DNA of 38,552 nt from Lentisphaeria bacterium (GCA_017524965.1 JAFXUM010000190.1:1-38552), one strand, 5' to 3'; counted from the stretch's first letter, positions 15,293 to 23,527 are shown. Numbers and translations: made by a program. Notes: generated from the letters alone by a model not told the origin.

Positions 15293-15374
15293 GTGCTCTG
15301 CTGCGCGAGAGCACACACGGAGTGTGCCAGGCAGTGCCGTGCTTCGCGACGGCACACACGGAGTGTGCCGGAAA
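15293..15374. repeat. Two tandem 41-bp hairpin units with compensatory changes
   Basis: Unit 1 spans 15293-15333 and unit 2 spans 15334-15374. Each starts with a 7-bp stem (GTGCTCT/AGAGCAC in unit 1, GTGCCGT/ACGGCAC in unit 2) closing an 8-base loop that differs at one base. The two stem positions that differ are changed on both sides, so pairing is kept. An 18-base block beginning GCACACACGG (15311-15328 and 15352-15369) is identical in both units and can itself fold as GCACAC/GTGTGC, competing with the first stem. The function is unknown. Confidence 0.7.
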
Positions 15375-15397
15375 AGCGAAAAACCGTTTTTTTCCGG
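15368..15397 (+). terminator. Terminator-like hairpin in the GH51 leader
   Basis: CCGGAAAA (15368-15375) pairs perfectly with TTTTCCGG (15390-15397) and is followed on the plus strand by a T-rich run (TTTCTTTCTCTTTTTC). It overlaps the end of repeat unit 2 and lies 135 nt before the GH51 start. It could be an attenuator if transcription of the gene begins upstream. Confidence 0.4.
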
Positions 15398-15532
15398 TTT
15401 CTTTCTCTTTTTCACTGGATTTTTGCGGGAAATGCTGTTACATTATCGAAGAAAATCAGCGCCCCGCCCTGCCCTGCACGGCGGACGGGACGTCATTGCC
15501 GTTTTTCCAATCCACAACAGAAAGGATTTTGC

Positions 15533-17530
15533 ATGAAACACAAGGCTCTCATCGGCATCACCGCCGCGGCCGCGCTCCTCTCGGCCGGCGCCGGGCTTGA
15601 CGCGCAGAACCAGGACGCGCCGAAGACCATGACCGGCACGCTCGACCCCGCCAAGGTCAAGTTCGACATCAGCCCGACCATGTACGGCGTCTTCTTCGAG
15701 GACATCAACTTCGCGGCGGACGGCGGACTCTACGCCGAGCTCATCAAGAACCGTTCCTTCGAGTTCCCGAACGGCCTCTCCGGCTGGGAGACGGACGGCA
15801 GGGTCCAGGTCGTCAAGGGCAGCGAGGGCGACGTGCCGTTCCCGCGCAATCCGCATTTCGCGCGCCTGACCGCCGAATCCCACCGCGACCAGTGGACCGC
15901 GCTTGACAACGGCGGATTCCGCGGCCTCGCGTTCGAAAAAGACAAGACGTACCACCTGACGCTGATGGCGCGCCTCGCCCCCGGCACAACGGAACCGGTC
16001 AAATTCGACGCCGCGTTCGTCCGGGAGGACGGCACGATGGAAGCCCGCACGCCGTTCACGGTGAACAGCCGCGAATGGAAGGAGTACAAGGTCGACGTGA
16101 AGGCGGTCAGCACGCAGACGCGCGGCAAGTTCCGTCTGCTCCTGAACGGACACCGGGGCGCGGTCGACATGGACCACATCTCGCTCTTCCCGGAGGACAC
16201 CTGGAAGGGGCGCGCGAACGGCCTCCGCAACGACCTCGCGCAGGCGATCGCCGACCTCAAGCCGAAGATCTTCCGTTTCCCCGGCGGCTGCATCATTGAG
16301 GGCACCAAGCTCGAGGACCGCTACCAGTGGAAGAACTCCGTCGGCGCGGTCGGCAACCGTCCGCTGAACGGCAACCGCTGGAACAACACGTTCGTCGACC
16401 ACCTGACCCCGGACTACTTCCAGAGCTACGGGCTCGGCTTCTTCGAGTTCTTCGAGTTCTGCGAGGACATCGGGGCGGAACCGCTGCCCGTGCTGAACAT
16501 CGGCCTCGCGTGCCAGTTCCAGAACGACGCGAACGACCTCACCGCGCAGGTCGCGCTCAATGAGCTCGGGCCGTACATCCAGGACTGCCTCGACCTCATC
16601 GAGTTCGCCAACGGCCCTGTCACCTCGACCTGGGGCAAGCTCCGCGCCGACATGGGCCACCCCGAGCAGTTCAACCTGAAATACATGGCCATCGGCAACG
16701 AACAGTGGGGCAAACTCTACACCGACCGCCTCCCGATCTTCCTGCGGGAAATCCGCGCGAAGCACCCCGAGATCAAAATCATCGGCAGCTCCGGCCCGAA
16801 CCCGGACGGAAGGGATTTCGACTACCTGTGGCCGAAGATGCGCGAGTTCAAGGCGGACCTCGTCGACGAGCACTACTACCGCGATCCCGACTGGTTCCTC
16901 AGCCACATTGACCGCTACGACAAGTACGACCGCACCGGCCCGAAGGTCTTCGCCGGCGAATACGCCTGCCACGACAACCCGACCAACTCCCTCCGCGCCG
17001 CGCTCTGCGAAGCCGCGTTCCTGACCGGCATCGAGCGCAACGCCGACGTCGTCCGCATGACCTCCTACGCGCCGCTCCTCGCCAACTACTACGCGTGGCA
17101 GTGGGCGCACGACATGATCTGGTTCGACAACACCACGGTCGTGAAGACGCCGAGCTATTTCGTGCAGAAACTCTACAGCACCAACGCCGGAACGCACACG
17201 CTCGACCTCTCCGGTCTCGGCGCGCTCCCCGCCGACTGCTACTGCGGCGCGGTCCTCGACGAATCCGAGGACGGCGACAGCGTCATCGTGAAGTTCGTCA
17301 ACCTCGGCAAGACCGTCGTCCCGATCTCCATCAACATCCCGGGCGCGGCCGACGGCGCGGAAGTCTCCGTGGTCGGCATCAAGGGCGCGGACCTCGCGGA
17401 CAAGAACGACCTCGCGAATCCCGAGCTCGTCAAGCCGGAGGAATCCAAGCTGAAGATCAGCGCCGGCATCTTCGAGGCGAAACAGGATCCCTTCAGCTTC
17501 ATGGTCTACCGGATCCCGGTCAAGAAATGA
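15533..17530 (+). CDS. Secreted GH51 alpha-L-arabinofuranosidase
   Basis: A 665-residue enzyme that removes arabinofuranosyl side groups from arabinan, arabinoxylan or pectin. A signal peptide (about 1-25, ending near LDAQ) is followed by an N-terminal carbohydrate-binding-like jelly roll (about 40-225), the catalytic barrel and a C-terminal beta domain. The acid/base Glu is E390 in AIGNEQWG and the nucleophile is E476 in FAGEYA, both intact. FRFPGGCIIEGT is another family landmark. AAAGGA lies eight bases before the ATG at 15533; longer in-frame starts would read through the repeat region. It is alone on the plus strand, with an IS200 element just after it. Confidence 0.93.
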   Translation: MKHKALIGITAAAALLSAGAGLDAQNQDAPKTMTGTLDPAKVKFDISPTMYGVFFEDINFAADGGLYAELIKNRSFEFPNGLSGWETDGRVQVVKGSEGDVPFPRNPHFARLTAESHRDQWTALDNGGFRGLAFEKDKTYHLTLMARLAPGTTEPVKFDAAFVREDGTMEARTPFTVNSREWKEYKVDVKAVSTQTRGKFRLLLNGHRGAVDMDHISLFPEDTWKGRANGLRNDLAQAIADLKPKIFRFPGGCIIEGTKLEDRYQWKNSVGAVGNRPLNGNRWNNTFVDHLTPDYFQSYGLGFFEFFEFCEDIGAEPLPVLNIGLACQFQNDANDLTAQVALNELGPYIQDCLDLIEFANGPVTSTWGKLRADMGHPEQFNLKYMAIGNEQWGKLYTDRLPIFLREIRAKHPEIKIIGSSGPNPDGRDFDYLWPKMREFKADLVDEHYYRDPDWFLSHIDRYDKYDRTGPKVFAGEYACHDNPTNSLRAALCEAAFLTGIERNADVVRMTSYAPLLANYYAWQWAHDMIWFDNTTVVKTPSYFVQKLYSTNAGTHTLDLSGLGALPADCYCGAVLDESEDGDSVIVKFVNLGKTVVPISINIPGAADGAEVSVVGIKGADLADKNDLANPELVKPEESKLKISAGIFEAKQDPFSFMVYRIPVKK

Positions 17531-17563
17531 ACAGCTGAATTGTTGCTGAAATAGAAAATCAAA

Positions 17564-17743
17564 ACCACCAGCTGAGCTGGTGGTATGCACTGCGCCTAGA
17601 AGGCGATATTACTGGCGGCCCGACACGGGCCCTGAATGGACTGCCAGTCGCATTCCCTTCACGAGCCGCCGCTAAAGCGGCCCATGAGTTTGTTTTTGTT
17701 GTTATGAACCAGTTCGAGGTCTAGAGGATTCGTCTTCTAGACC
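17564..17743 (-). ncRNA. Structured non-coding tail of the IS200 element
   Basis: The 190 or so bases after the tnpA stop fold into a chain of perfect stems: GGTCTAGA/TCTAGACC (17718-17743), GCCGC/GCGGC (17668-17681), a nested pair ACTGGC/GCCAGT enclosing GGCCC/GGGCC (17611-17648), CGCCT/AGGCG (17593-17605), and the right-end hairpin (17564-17584). That is much more structure than transposition needs. The layout recalls the omega RNA region at the 3' end of tnpB elements, but no tnpB is here. An RNA product is inference; the stems are seen directly. Confidence 0.45.
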
Positions 17744-17754
17744 CCTTTTCTGCC

Positions 17755-18225
17755 TTACTTATTCTTGCCACCCGTAAACGGGTCAATGTATTCTTTGAAG
17801 GTCATTTGTTCATACGCCTCATCCTCGTCCAGTTGATGGCGGATGTATTCCTCGATTGCCTTTTTGTTGGCCCCCACCGTACTCACGAAGTATCCCCGAC
17901 ACCAGAAGTACCGGTTTCCATATTTGTACTTCAGGTTCGCATGACGGTCGAATATCATCAGAGAACTTTTTCCCTTCAGATACCCCATGAATTGCGACAC
18001 GCTCAGGTTCGGTGGGATACTCACCAGCATGTGGATGTGATCCGGACATGCGTTCGCTTCCAGAATCTCCACCTTCTTCTGCTCGCACAGCGTCCGGAGG
18101 ATTTTCCCGATGCTCACTTTGATCTTACCGTACACAGCCTGTCGACGAAATTTCGGCGCAAATACGATATGGTACTTGCAATTCCATCGGGTGTGTGATA
18201 AACTATCTGTGTTGTCTTTTGGCAT
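17755..18225 (-). CDS. tnpA: IS200-family Y1 transposase TnpA
   Basis: A 156-residue HUH single-strand transposase. The metal-binding HUH motif is H63-I64-H65 in CPDHIHMLVSIPP, and the catalytic tyrosine is Y127 in IEEYIRHQ; both are intact and the length is normal, so it is probably active. The start KYHIVFAPKFRRQ is typical of the family. The ATG at 18225 has AAGAGG about seven bases upstream; a longer in-frame start would add 20 atypical residues. It acts as a dimer on the end hairpins of the element. Confidence 0.95.
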   Translation of the reverse strand: MPKDNTDSLSHTRWNCKYHIVFAPKFRRQAVYGKIKVSIGKILRTLCEQKKVEILEANACPDHIHMLVSIPPNLSVSQFMGYLKGKSSLMIFDRHANLKYKYGNRYFWCRGYFVSTVGANKKAIEEYIRHQLDEDEAYEQMTFKEYIDPFTGGKNK

Positions 18226-18329
18226 TGTTGGGCCTCTTGGGTTACTTTGGGCTTTGACCGGCAGTCTAAGCTTAATGTACTCCAAGAGGCTTTTCTGCGC
18301 AACTTGAATCTAAAGTTTTTTCGGCTACT

Positions 18330-18346
18330 TACCGGCTGAGCCGGTA
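18330..18346. repeat. Left-end hairpin of the IS200 element
   Basis: TACCGGC and GCCGGTA form a perfect 7-bp stem around a TGA loop, flanked by a T-run (18347-18354). It is the likely TnpA recognition hairpin upstream of tnpA. Confidence 0.75.
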
Positions 18347-18376
18347 GTTTTTTTGACCTAAAGGTGTATAAAAACG

Positions 18377-18416
18377 ACCTCATGGCCTCTTCGCGGGACC
18401 ATGAGGTTTTTCTTTT
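18377..18416. terminator. Bidirectional terminator between GH51/IS200 and the LRR gene
   Basis: ACCTCATGG (18377-18385) pairs perfectly with CCATGAGGT (18399-18407). On plus it is followed by TTTTTCTTTT; on minus the far side gives CGTTTTTATA. It is thus a good terminator for both converging genes, GH51 and the LRR protein. The IS200 element lies between it and GH51. Confidence 0.75.
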
Positions 18417-18585
18417 CCATCGGCGACCGGCACACGGGCATTTCACTCTCGGACAACACGATTTGAGAAACGGAACAGGTGAGCCTGCAGCGCCCTGCCT
18501 GCCGGTCGAGGCGTGCTTTCGCGCAACGCTGTTTCTTCGTCGCGGACGCCGGATCAGCGGACGCCGGGTCCGCACCACATTTCAA
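18417..18585. other. Non-coding spacer after the LRR gene with short direct repeats
   Basis: No convincing gene is present. An 11-base sequence, GCGGACGCCGG, occurs twice (18542-18552 and 18557-18567), and the second copy forms a GCGGAC/GTCCGC hairpin (18557-18573). A 75-codon minus-strand reading frame covers the stretch but has no start signal and a random composition. Confidence 0.5.
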
Positions 18586-20853
18586 TTAGTCTCTAAATAC
18601 CTTTGGTCGCGGTCGCCGTTTTTTTGCCTCTATGTTCAGGATGATCTCCTTGACTTGTTCCTTCGGGACCTGCGTCCCCTCGAACGCATCGGGGGCAAGC
18701 TCCGTCAGGCCCTCGATGTGCTCGACGCCGGAGGTGTCGCGCACGATTTTGTAAACAGAAGAAAAATCAACGTTTTTCAAGCTGGAACACCCGGAAAAAG
18801 CCCGTTTGAGGATAACACGCACGTGGTCCGGGATGCGGATCTCCGTCAGGGCGGTGCAGCCGGAAAAAGCCTCCTCCCCGATCGCGAGGAGCCGCCCGGG
18901 CGACAAGGTAACACGCTTCAGCCCGGTACAGCCCCGGAACGCCCTTTCCTCCAAACGATTGACGTTCGGCGGGATCGTGATCTCGAGCAGCCCGGTACAA
19001 CCGTCGAATGCGGATTCCCCGATCCGGGCGAGGCCGTCCGGCAGATGAATCGTCTCCAGGGCCACGCACCCGGCGAACGCGCCGCGCAGGATGTCCGTCA
19101 CGCCGTCCGGCAGAACAATTTGCTTCAGGCGTATGCAGTCGCGGAACGCACCGTCTCCGAATCCCGAGACCGCGGCGGGCAGATCGATCGACTCGAGCTG
19201 GACGCATCCCCGGAACATGCCGCCGGGAATCCCGTTCAGATTCGCCGGCAGCCGGACGCTTTTCAGATTGGTGCAGCCGGAAAAGACACCGCCCCCGCGC
19301 AGGCGGACTCTGTCCGGAAGCCTGATCTCCGTCAGGCCGGTACAGCCGTAAAACGCATTTCCTTCTATCGTGGTCAGGGAATCCGGCAGGTCGATATGCG
19401 TCAGGGCGGTGCAGCCGGAAAAGGCGTCCTGCGAAATCCACGTCACGCCCTCGGGAACCGTGAAGGACCCCTCCACGGACGCGCAGGAGAGGATCTTCGT
19501 GCCGTCCCCGGAATAGAAGACGCCGTCCCGGAACCGGAAAAGCCGGTATTTGTCGCTTTCCTCGACCGTGATCCGGCAGCCGGTCCCCGAAAACGCGCCG
19601 TTCCAGACGGAACCGAGGTTTTTCCCGAGGACGAGGGGCGGGAGGCCGGTACACCCGAAGAACGCACAGGCGCCGATGTGGGTCACATTGTCCGGGATGG
19701 CGATGTCGGAGAGCCCGGCGCAGCCGGAAAAGGCTTTGTCCCCGATTGAGAAACACCGCGCGGGCAGCACGGCCTTTTTCAGGCTCGTGCAGTTCATGCA
19801 CACTCGTTCCGGCACGCCCCCGGCATAGGCCTCATAACCCACTCCGCCCAAATCATATACCCTCTCCACGACGGGAAGCCGGATCTCCTCCAGAGCGGTG
19901 CAGTTGCAGAACGCCGCCTCGCCCATGCTGTTCACAGTATCCGGGAGCTCGACACTGCGCAGGGCGGTGCAGTCCTGAAACGCGTTTCTGCCGATCGTCA
20001 CGTTGTCCGGCGGTTTCGGAGGCGGCGGAGACTGGATGCGGACCGATGTCAGGGCGGTGCAGCCCCGGAACACGTCGTCGCCGATCACCTTCACGCTCTG
20101 CGGGATCACGATCTCGCGCAGGCTCGTACACCCGCAGAACGCCTTATTGCCGATCGCTTTCAGCCCTTCCGGCAGACGGACCGCCGTCAGGGATTCGCAC
20201 CCGAAAAACGCTACGTCGGCGATCGACTCCACGCTGTCCGGGATCACGATCTCGCGCAGGCTCGTACACCCGTAGAACGCCTTATTGCCGATGGTCTTCA
20301 CGCCGTCCGGGATGCGGATCTTCTCCAGGGCGGAGCAGCCCTGGAATGTCATTTCCGCGATCTCCGTGATGCCGGACGGCAGTTCGATGCGCCTCAGTTT
20401 GTCGCAGGAGGAAAATGCTTGTCCGCGGATCACCGTGACGCTCTCCGGGATATGAACGCCGCGCAGTTCGGAACGGCGGGCAAAGGCTCCCCAGTCGAGC
20501 TCCGCCGTGCCGTCGGACACGACATAATCCCGGTAGCGGTATTTCAGCCATTCCCGGACCGGCGGAGGCAGATACTTCTTTCCCCACGCACTGCCGTCGA
20601 TGTATTCGCCCAGACGCGAAAACTCCTTGACGTCGGCGGATTCGACGACCGTCTTCGCCGGGATGGTGTACCGGTACATGTAATACGAAACGATCGGAAA
20701 AAGCACCGCGGGCAGGAACAGCAGGGCGATCACCAGGACCGCCTTCCTGATCCGGTCGAGACGCATTTCGCGCATGGCTTTTTCTTCGGATGGAGAGATA
20801 TCGGTGCCGCCCATGCCTGCTTTCTCCTCAGAAATCGGTTTTTCGCACTTCAT
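18586..20853 (-). CDS. Membrane-anchored BspA-like leucine-rich repeat protein
   Basis: A 755-residue protein with a short charged cytoplasmic start, one membrane helix (about 38-60, uncleaved in appearance) and about 22 BspA-type (LRR_5) repeats of roughly 23 residues with the pattern AFxGCTxLxxIxIPxxVxxI. The repeats fill about residues 120-700 and are interrupted near 430-470 by a non-repeat strand region. The C-terminal tail is basic. Such repeats mediate adhesion or protein binding in gut and oral bacteria. GGGGA lies about seven bases before the ATG. It has its own promoter and terminator. The ligand is unknown, and the lack of a cleavable signal suggests anchoring in the inner membrane. 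Confidence 0.88.
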   Translation of the reverse strand: MKCEKPISEEKAGMGGTDISPSEEKAMREMRLDRIRKAVLVIALLFLPAVLFPIVSYYMYRYTIPAKTVVESADVKEFSRLGEYIDGSAWGKKYLPPPVREWLKYRYRDYVVSDGTAELDWGAFARRSELRGVHIPESVTVIRGQAFSSCDKLRRIELPSGITEIAEMTFQGCSALEKIRIPDGVKTIGNKAFYGCTSLREIVIPDSVESIADVAFFGCESLTAVRLPEGLKAIGNKAFCGCTSLREIVIPQSVKVIGDDVFRGCTALTSVRIQSPPPPKPPDNVTIGRNAFQDCTALRSVELPDTVNSMGEAAFCNCTALEEIRLPVVERVYDLGGVGYEAYAGGVPERVCMNCTSLKKAVLPARCFSIGDKAFSGCAGLSDIAIPDNVTHIGACAFFGCTGLPPLVLGKNLGSVWNGAFSGTGCRITVEESDKYRLFRFRDGVFYSGDGTKILSCASVEGSFTVPEGVTWISQDAFSGCTALTHIDLPDSLTTIEGNAFYGCTGLTEIRLPDRVRLRGGGVFSGCTNLKSVRLPANLNGIPGGMFRGCVQLESIDLPAAVSGFGDGAFRDCIRLKQIVLPDGVTDILRGAFAGCVALETIHLPDGLARIGESAFDGCTGLLEITIPPNVNRLEERAFRGCTGLKRVTLSPGRLLAIGEEAFSGCTALTEIRIPDHVRVILKRAFSGCSSLKNVDFSSVYKIVRDTSGVEHIEGLTELAPDAFEGTQVPKEQVKEIILNIEAKKRRPRPKVFRD
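20101..20292 (-). repeat. Near-identical 54-bp repeats inside the LRR gene
   Basis: Positions 20101-20154 and 20239-20292 differ at one base. The offset is 138 bp, exactly two 23-codon LRR units. Other units of the gene are diverged at DNA level, so these two probably reflect a recent duplication or gene conversion and could recombine in frame. Confidence 0.75.
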
Positions 20854-20906
20854 TCCGGTTCCCCGTCCCGCGCAGGGACATCACATAAAAAACGAATCAC
20901 ATGGTT

Positions 20907-20934
20907 ACTATAGCATATAAAAAACGGAAGTCAA
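20907..20934 (-). promoter_or_regulatory. Promoter of the LRR gene
   Basis: TTGACT (20934-20929) and TATAGT (20912-20907) are 16 nt apart, with a TGC just before the -10. It lies about 50 nt upstream of the start codon. Confidence 0.65.
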
Positions 20935-20969
20935 GCCCGGAAAGCGGAATCTTTTTTCTCCGTTCAAAA

Positions 20970-21020
20970 TTGAAAACGAAAAAGGGCTGCCGCTCGCCGT
21001 GACGGTTTTGCAGCAGCCCT
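20970..21020 (-). terminator. Rho-independent terminator after the GH31 gene
   Basis: On the minus strand AGGGCTGC and GCAGCCCT (21020-21013 and 20990-20983) form a perfect stem followed by TTTTTCGTTTTC. It is 29 nt after the GH31 stop. Confidence 0.85.
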
Positions 21021-21049
21021 GAACGTCAGACAAGGACTGACCGGTGCGG

Positions 21050-23476
21050 TCAGAGCTTGATGGAGACGGTTTTGCCGGAGTATTTGACGGTCTGGCACTT
21101 TTCGGCCGGGGTGCGCGTCTCCTCGACGCCGACGCCTTCGCCGACCTTAACGACGCGGAACGTGCGGTTCTTCAGCATGCCGGGGAAGGAGCCCTCGGCG
21201 TCGCCGATGGTGAGCGTGCCGTCCTTGTACGTGAACTCGATGGTGCTGAATTCGCCCTTCTCGTAGTTGTAGTTGTCGAACTCGTCCTCGTACAGCGTGA
21301 AGGAGCCGTTCGCGCCCGGATAGACGCGGATCTCGAGGTCGTCCCACTTCTTCTGCTCGGCGTATTCGACCGGCTCGGCGATCGGGATGATGCTGCCGGC
21401 CTTCACGAACAGCGGCACGAGGTCGAGCGGAGCGGCGATGGTGACGGTCTGTCCGCCCTCGTAGGACTTGCCGGAGTGGAAGTCAATGAACTTGGAGCCG
21501 GCGGGCAGATAGACGTCCCAGTTCTTCGTCTCGGAGACGTCGATGCGGTTGTTCTTCAGGTACATGGACTTCACGACCGGGGCGACGAGCAGGGATTTGC
21601 CGAAGAGGAACTCGGTGTCGAGCTTGTGCGTCTTCTTGTCGGCGGGGAAGTCGGCGAAGAGCGGGCGCATCATGGAGCCGCGGTTCGCGGAGACGTCGTG
21701 CATCATGGAGTAGATGTACGGGAGGAACGCGTAGCGCGTCTTGATGGCGCGGAGCATGGCGTCGTACACGGGATCGCCTTCCTTGCCGAAGAAGTACAGC
21801 TCGCGCGGGCCGTCGGTGCCGTGGCTGCGCATCATGGGCGTGAACGCGCCGAACTGCATCCAGCGGGCGTAGAGCTCGAAGAAGGAGATGTTGCGGCTGC
21901 GGTTCGGGTAGTTCCAGAGGAAGAAGCCGCCGATGTCGGCGTTCCAGTACGGGAGACCGACGAGGCCCATATTGAGGCCGCAGGCGATCTGGTCCTTCAG
22001 GGAATCCCAGCTGGTGACGGTGTCGCCGGACCAGGTGTTCGTGCCGAAGCGCTGCTGGCCGGCGTAGGCGCAGCGGGTCAGGATGAAGATGCGCTTGCCG
22101 TCGGGATTGTCGGCGCGCTGGTGCTCGTAGACGCCGCCGGTGGTATAGAACGGGTACAGGTTGCGGACGCGGCGGAACGTGCCCTGCGCGGTCATGAGGT
22201 CGAAGTCGGCGTCCTTGATGTTGTGGTGGTCCGGCTCGGTGGAGTCCATCCACCAGGCGTCGGGGCCGTAGTCCAGGAGCTTTTTCGCATAGCTCCAGTA
22301 GATGTCGCGGGCTTCCTTGCCGGAGGGATCGTAGGGACGCGCGCCGCCGGAGCCGCCGACGGAGGTGTCGTTCGGCCAGGTGTCGATGTCGAGGAGGAAT
22401 CCTTTCTGCTTCATCACGTCGAACTGCTCGGTCTTCTGACCGAAGTCGGGCCAGATCACGAGCATGGCGTGGGCGTTCAGCTCATGGACGCGGTCGAACA
22501 TCTTCTTCGGCTCGGGGAAGCCGGGGTTCAGGAACTGCATGGCGTTCCAGTAGTTGTTGTCCTCGCCCCAGTACTGCCAGTCCTGGATGATGCCGTCGAG
22601 CGGGATGTGGAGCTGACGGTATTTCTCGACGACTTCGAGCAGTTCCGCCTGCGTTTTGTAGCGTTCGCGGCTCTGCCAGAACCCGAGCGTCCAGAGGGCC
22701 TGCATCGGGCTGTCGCCGGTGAGCTTGCGCATCTGCGCGACGACGCCGTCCGTGGAGCCGCCGAACATGAAGTAGTAGTCGAGGTTTTCGCCGTCCTTGA
22801 ACATGAAGTTCAGGACGTTGTCCTTCTCCTCGAACTCGCCGCTGGCGGGGTTGTCGAGGAAGACGCCGTAGCCCTTGACCGTCTGGAACATCGGGACGGA
22901 GACGAAGCGGTAGCCCTGATGGATCGGGAACTTGCTGCCGCGCTGGGAGAACTTGTTGTTCTGCGGCTGGCCGAATCCGTAGACTTCCTCGTCCGCGTCA
23001 ATGCGGAACCGCGCCGTGACGGTGTCCGTCTTGCCGCTGGGATACTCCACGGGGGCCATCTTGAACGGCTGGGCGGCGTCCTCGGCGAGAAGGCGCGTGC
23101 CGTCCGGCTTCGAGAAGGTGATCGCGCCGGTCTTGCGGTCCAGGGACACGCTCACCGCGGAGGATTCCGCCGTATAGGTCGCATCGGTCTTTTTGACCTC
23201 GACCTGAACTTTTTCCGGCTTCAGGATGACGGTGGGCGTGACGAACGGCGTTTTCGTGCTGTTCGACGGGGTCTTGGTAACGCGGACGATCTCCGGCGAG
23301 TAGAAGACGACGCTCGTGACGATGCCGTTTTCCTCGAGCCGGAACCCGTTCTTTTCTTCGAATTTGCTCATGTTGATCTTCTGCGGTTCAAGCATTGACT
23401 GGTTTTCGTTCGCACAGGCCGCTGCCGCGGCGGCCGCCGCAATGGCCATGCAAACGGGGAGGATGAAGTGTTTCAT
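21050..23476 (-). CDS. GH31 family glycosidase (alpha-xylosidase/alpha-glucosidase type)
   Basis: An 808-residue exported enzyme. The signal region ends in an Ala-rich stretch followed by Cys21, so it may be a lipoprotein with a relaxed lipobox. The N-terminal beta domain (about 40-240), the catalytic barrel (about 260-600) and C-terminal beta domains including a DUF5110-like part follow. The nucleophile is D411 in WWMDSTEPD and the acid/base D485 in WSGDTVTSWD, both intact. The family acts on alpha-linked glucose, xylose or galactose residues; the long barrel insert after WPDFGQKT resembles alpha-xylosidases, but specificity is not provable here. Transcribed alone from a consensus promoter. 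Confidence 0.92.
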   Translation of the reverse strand: MKHFILPVCMAIAAAAAAAACANENQSMLEPQKINMSKFEEKNGFRLEENGIVTSVVFYSPEIVRVTKTPSNSTKTPFVTPTVILKPEKVQVEVKKTDATYTAESSAVSVSLDRKTGAITFSKPDGTRLLAEDAAQPFKMAPVEYPSGKTDTVTARFRIDADEEVYGFGQPQNNKFSQRGSKFPIHQGYRFVSVPMFQTVKGYGVFLDNPASGEFEEKDNVLNFMFKDGENLDYYFMFGGSTDGVVAQMRKLTGDSPMQALWTLGFWQSRERYKTQAELLEVVEKYRQLHIPLDGIIQDWQYWGEDNNYWNAMQFLNPGFPEPKKMFDRVHELNAHAMLVIWPDFGQKTEQFDVMKQKGFLLDIDTWPNDTSVGGSGGARPYDPSGKEARDIYWSYAKKLLDYGPDAWWMDSTEPDHHNIKDADFDLMTAQGTFRRVRNLYPFYTTGGVYEHQRADNPDGKRIFILTRCAYAGQQRFGTNTWSGDTVTSWDSLKDQIACGLNMGLVGLPYWNADIGGFFLWNYPNRSRNISFFELYARWMQFGAFTPMMRSHGTDGPRELYFFGKEGDPVYDAMLRAIKTRYAFLPYIYSMMHDVSANRGSMMRPLFADFPADKKTHKLDTEFLFGKSLLVAPVVKSMYLKNNRIDVSETKNWDVYLPAGSKFIDFHSGKSYEGGQTVTIAAPLDLVPLFVKAGSIIPIAEPVEYAEQKKWDDLEIRVYPGANGSFTLYEDEFDNYNYEKGEFSTIEFTYKDGTLTIGDAEGSFPGMLKNRTFRVVKVGEGVGVEETRTPAEKCQTVKYSGKTVSIKL

Positions 23477-23527
23477 GCGTCTGCTCCGGACGTTTTGGGG
23501 TGGATAAAAAGGAAAAAAGCATGCTTT

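Larger units (their letters stand above)
17555..18356 (-). mobile_element. IS200-type insertion sequence (tnpA only)
   Basis: The element contains one Y1-transposase gene on the minus strand and has no terminal inverted repeats. Instead each end holds a subterminal hairpin: ACCACCAGC/GCTGGTGGT (17564-17584, right end) and TACCGGC/GCCGGTA (18330-18346, left end). Both have a three-base TGA loop. This is the layout of the IS200/IS605 family, which moves as single-stranded DNA. The exact cleavage sites cannot be fixed from one copy, so the ends are approximate. It has inserted between the GH51 gene and a strong bidirectional terminator. No tnpB or iscB is present. Confidence 0.85.

Noticed and set aside
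15293-15374. Short CRISPR-like array
   Set aside because: Only two units, directly adjacent with no spacer, and the units themselves differ in a compensatory way.
17555-18356. Terminal inverted repeats of a DDE-type transposon
   Set aside because: None are present; the transposase is a Y1 HUH enzyme and the ends carry hairpins instead.
18358-18585. 75-codon minus-strand frame after the LRR gene
   Set aside because: Begins at a TTG with no ribosome-binding site, runs through the terminator, and has a random Cys/Arg-rich composition.
21044-23398. Plus-strand open frame opposite the GH31 gene
   Set aside because: Shadow of a gene with intact catalytic residues, promoter and terminator.
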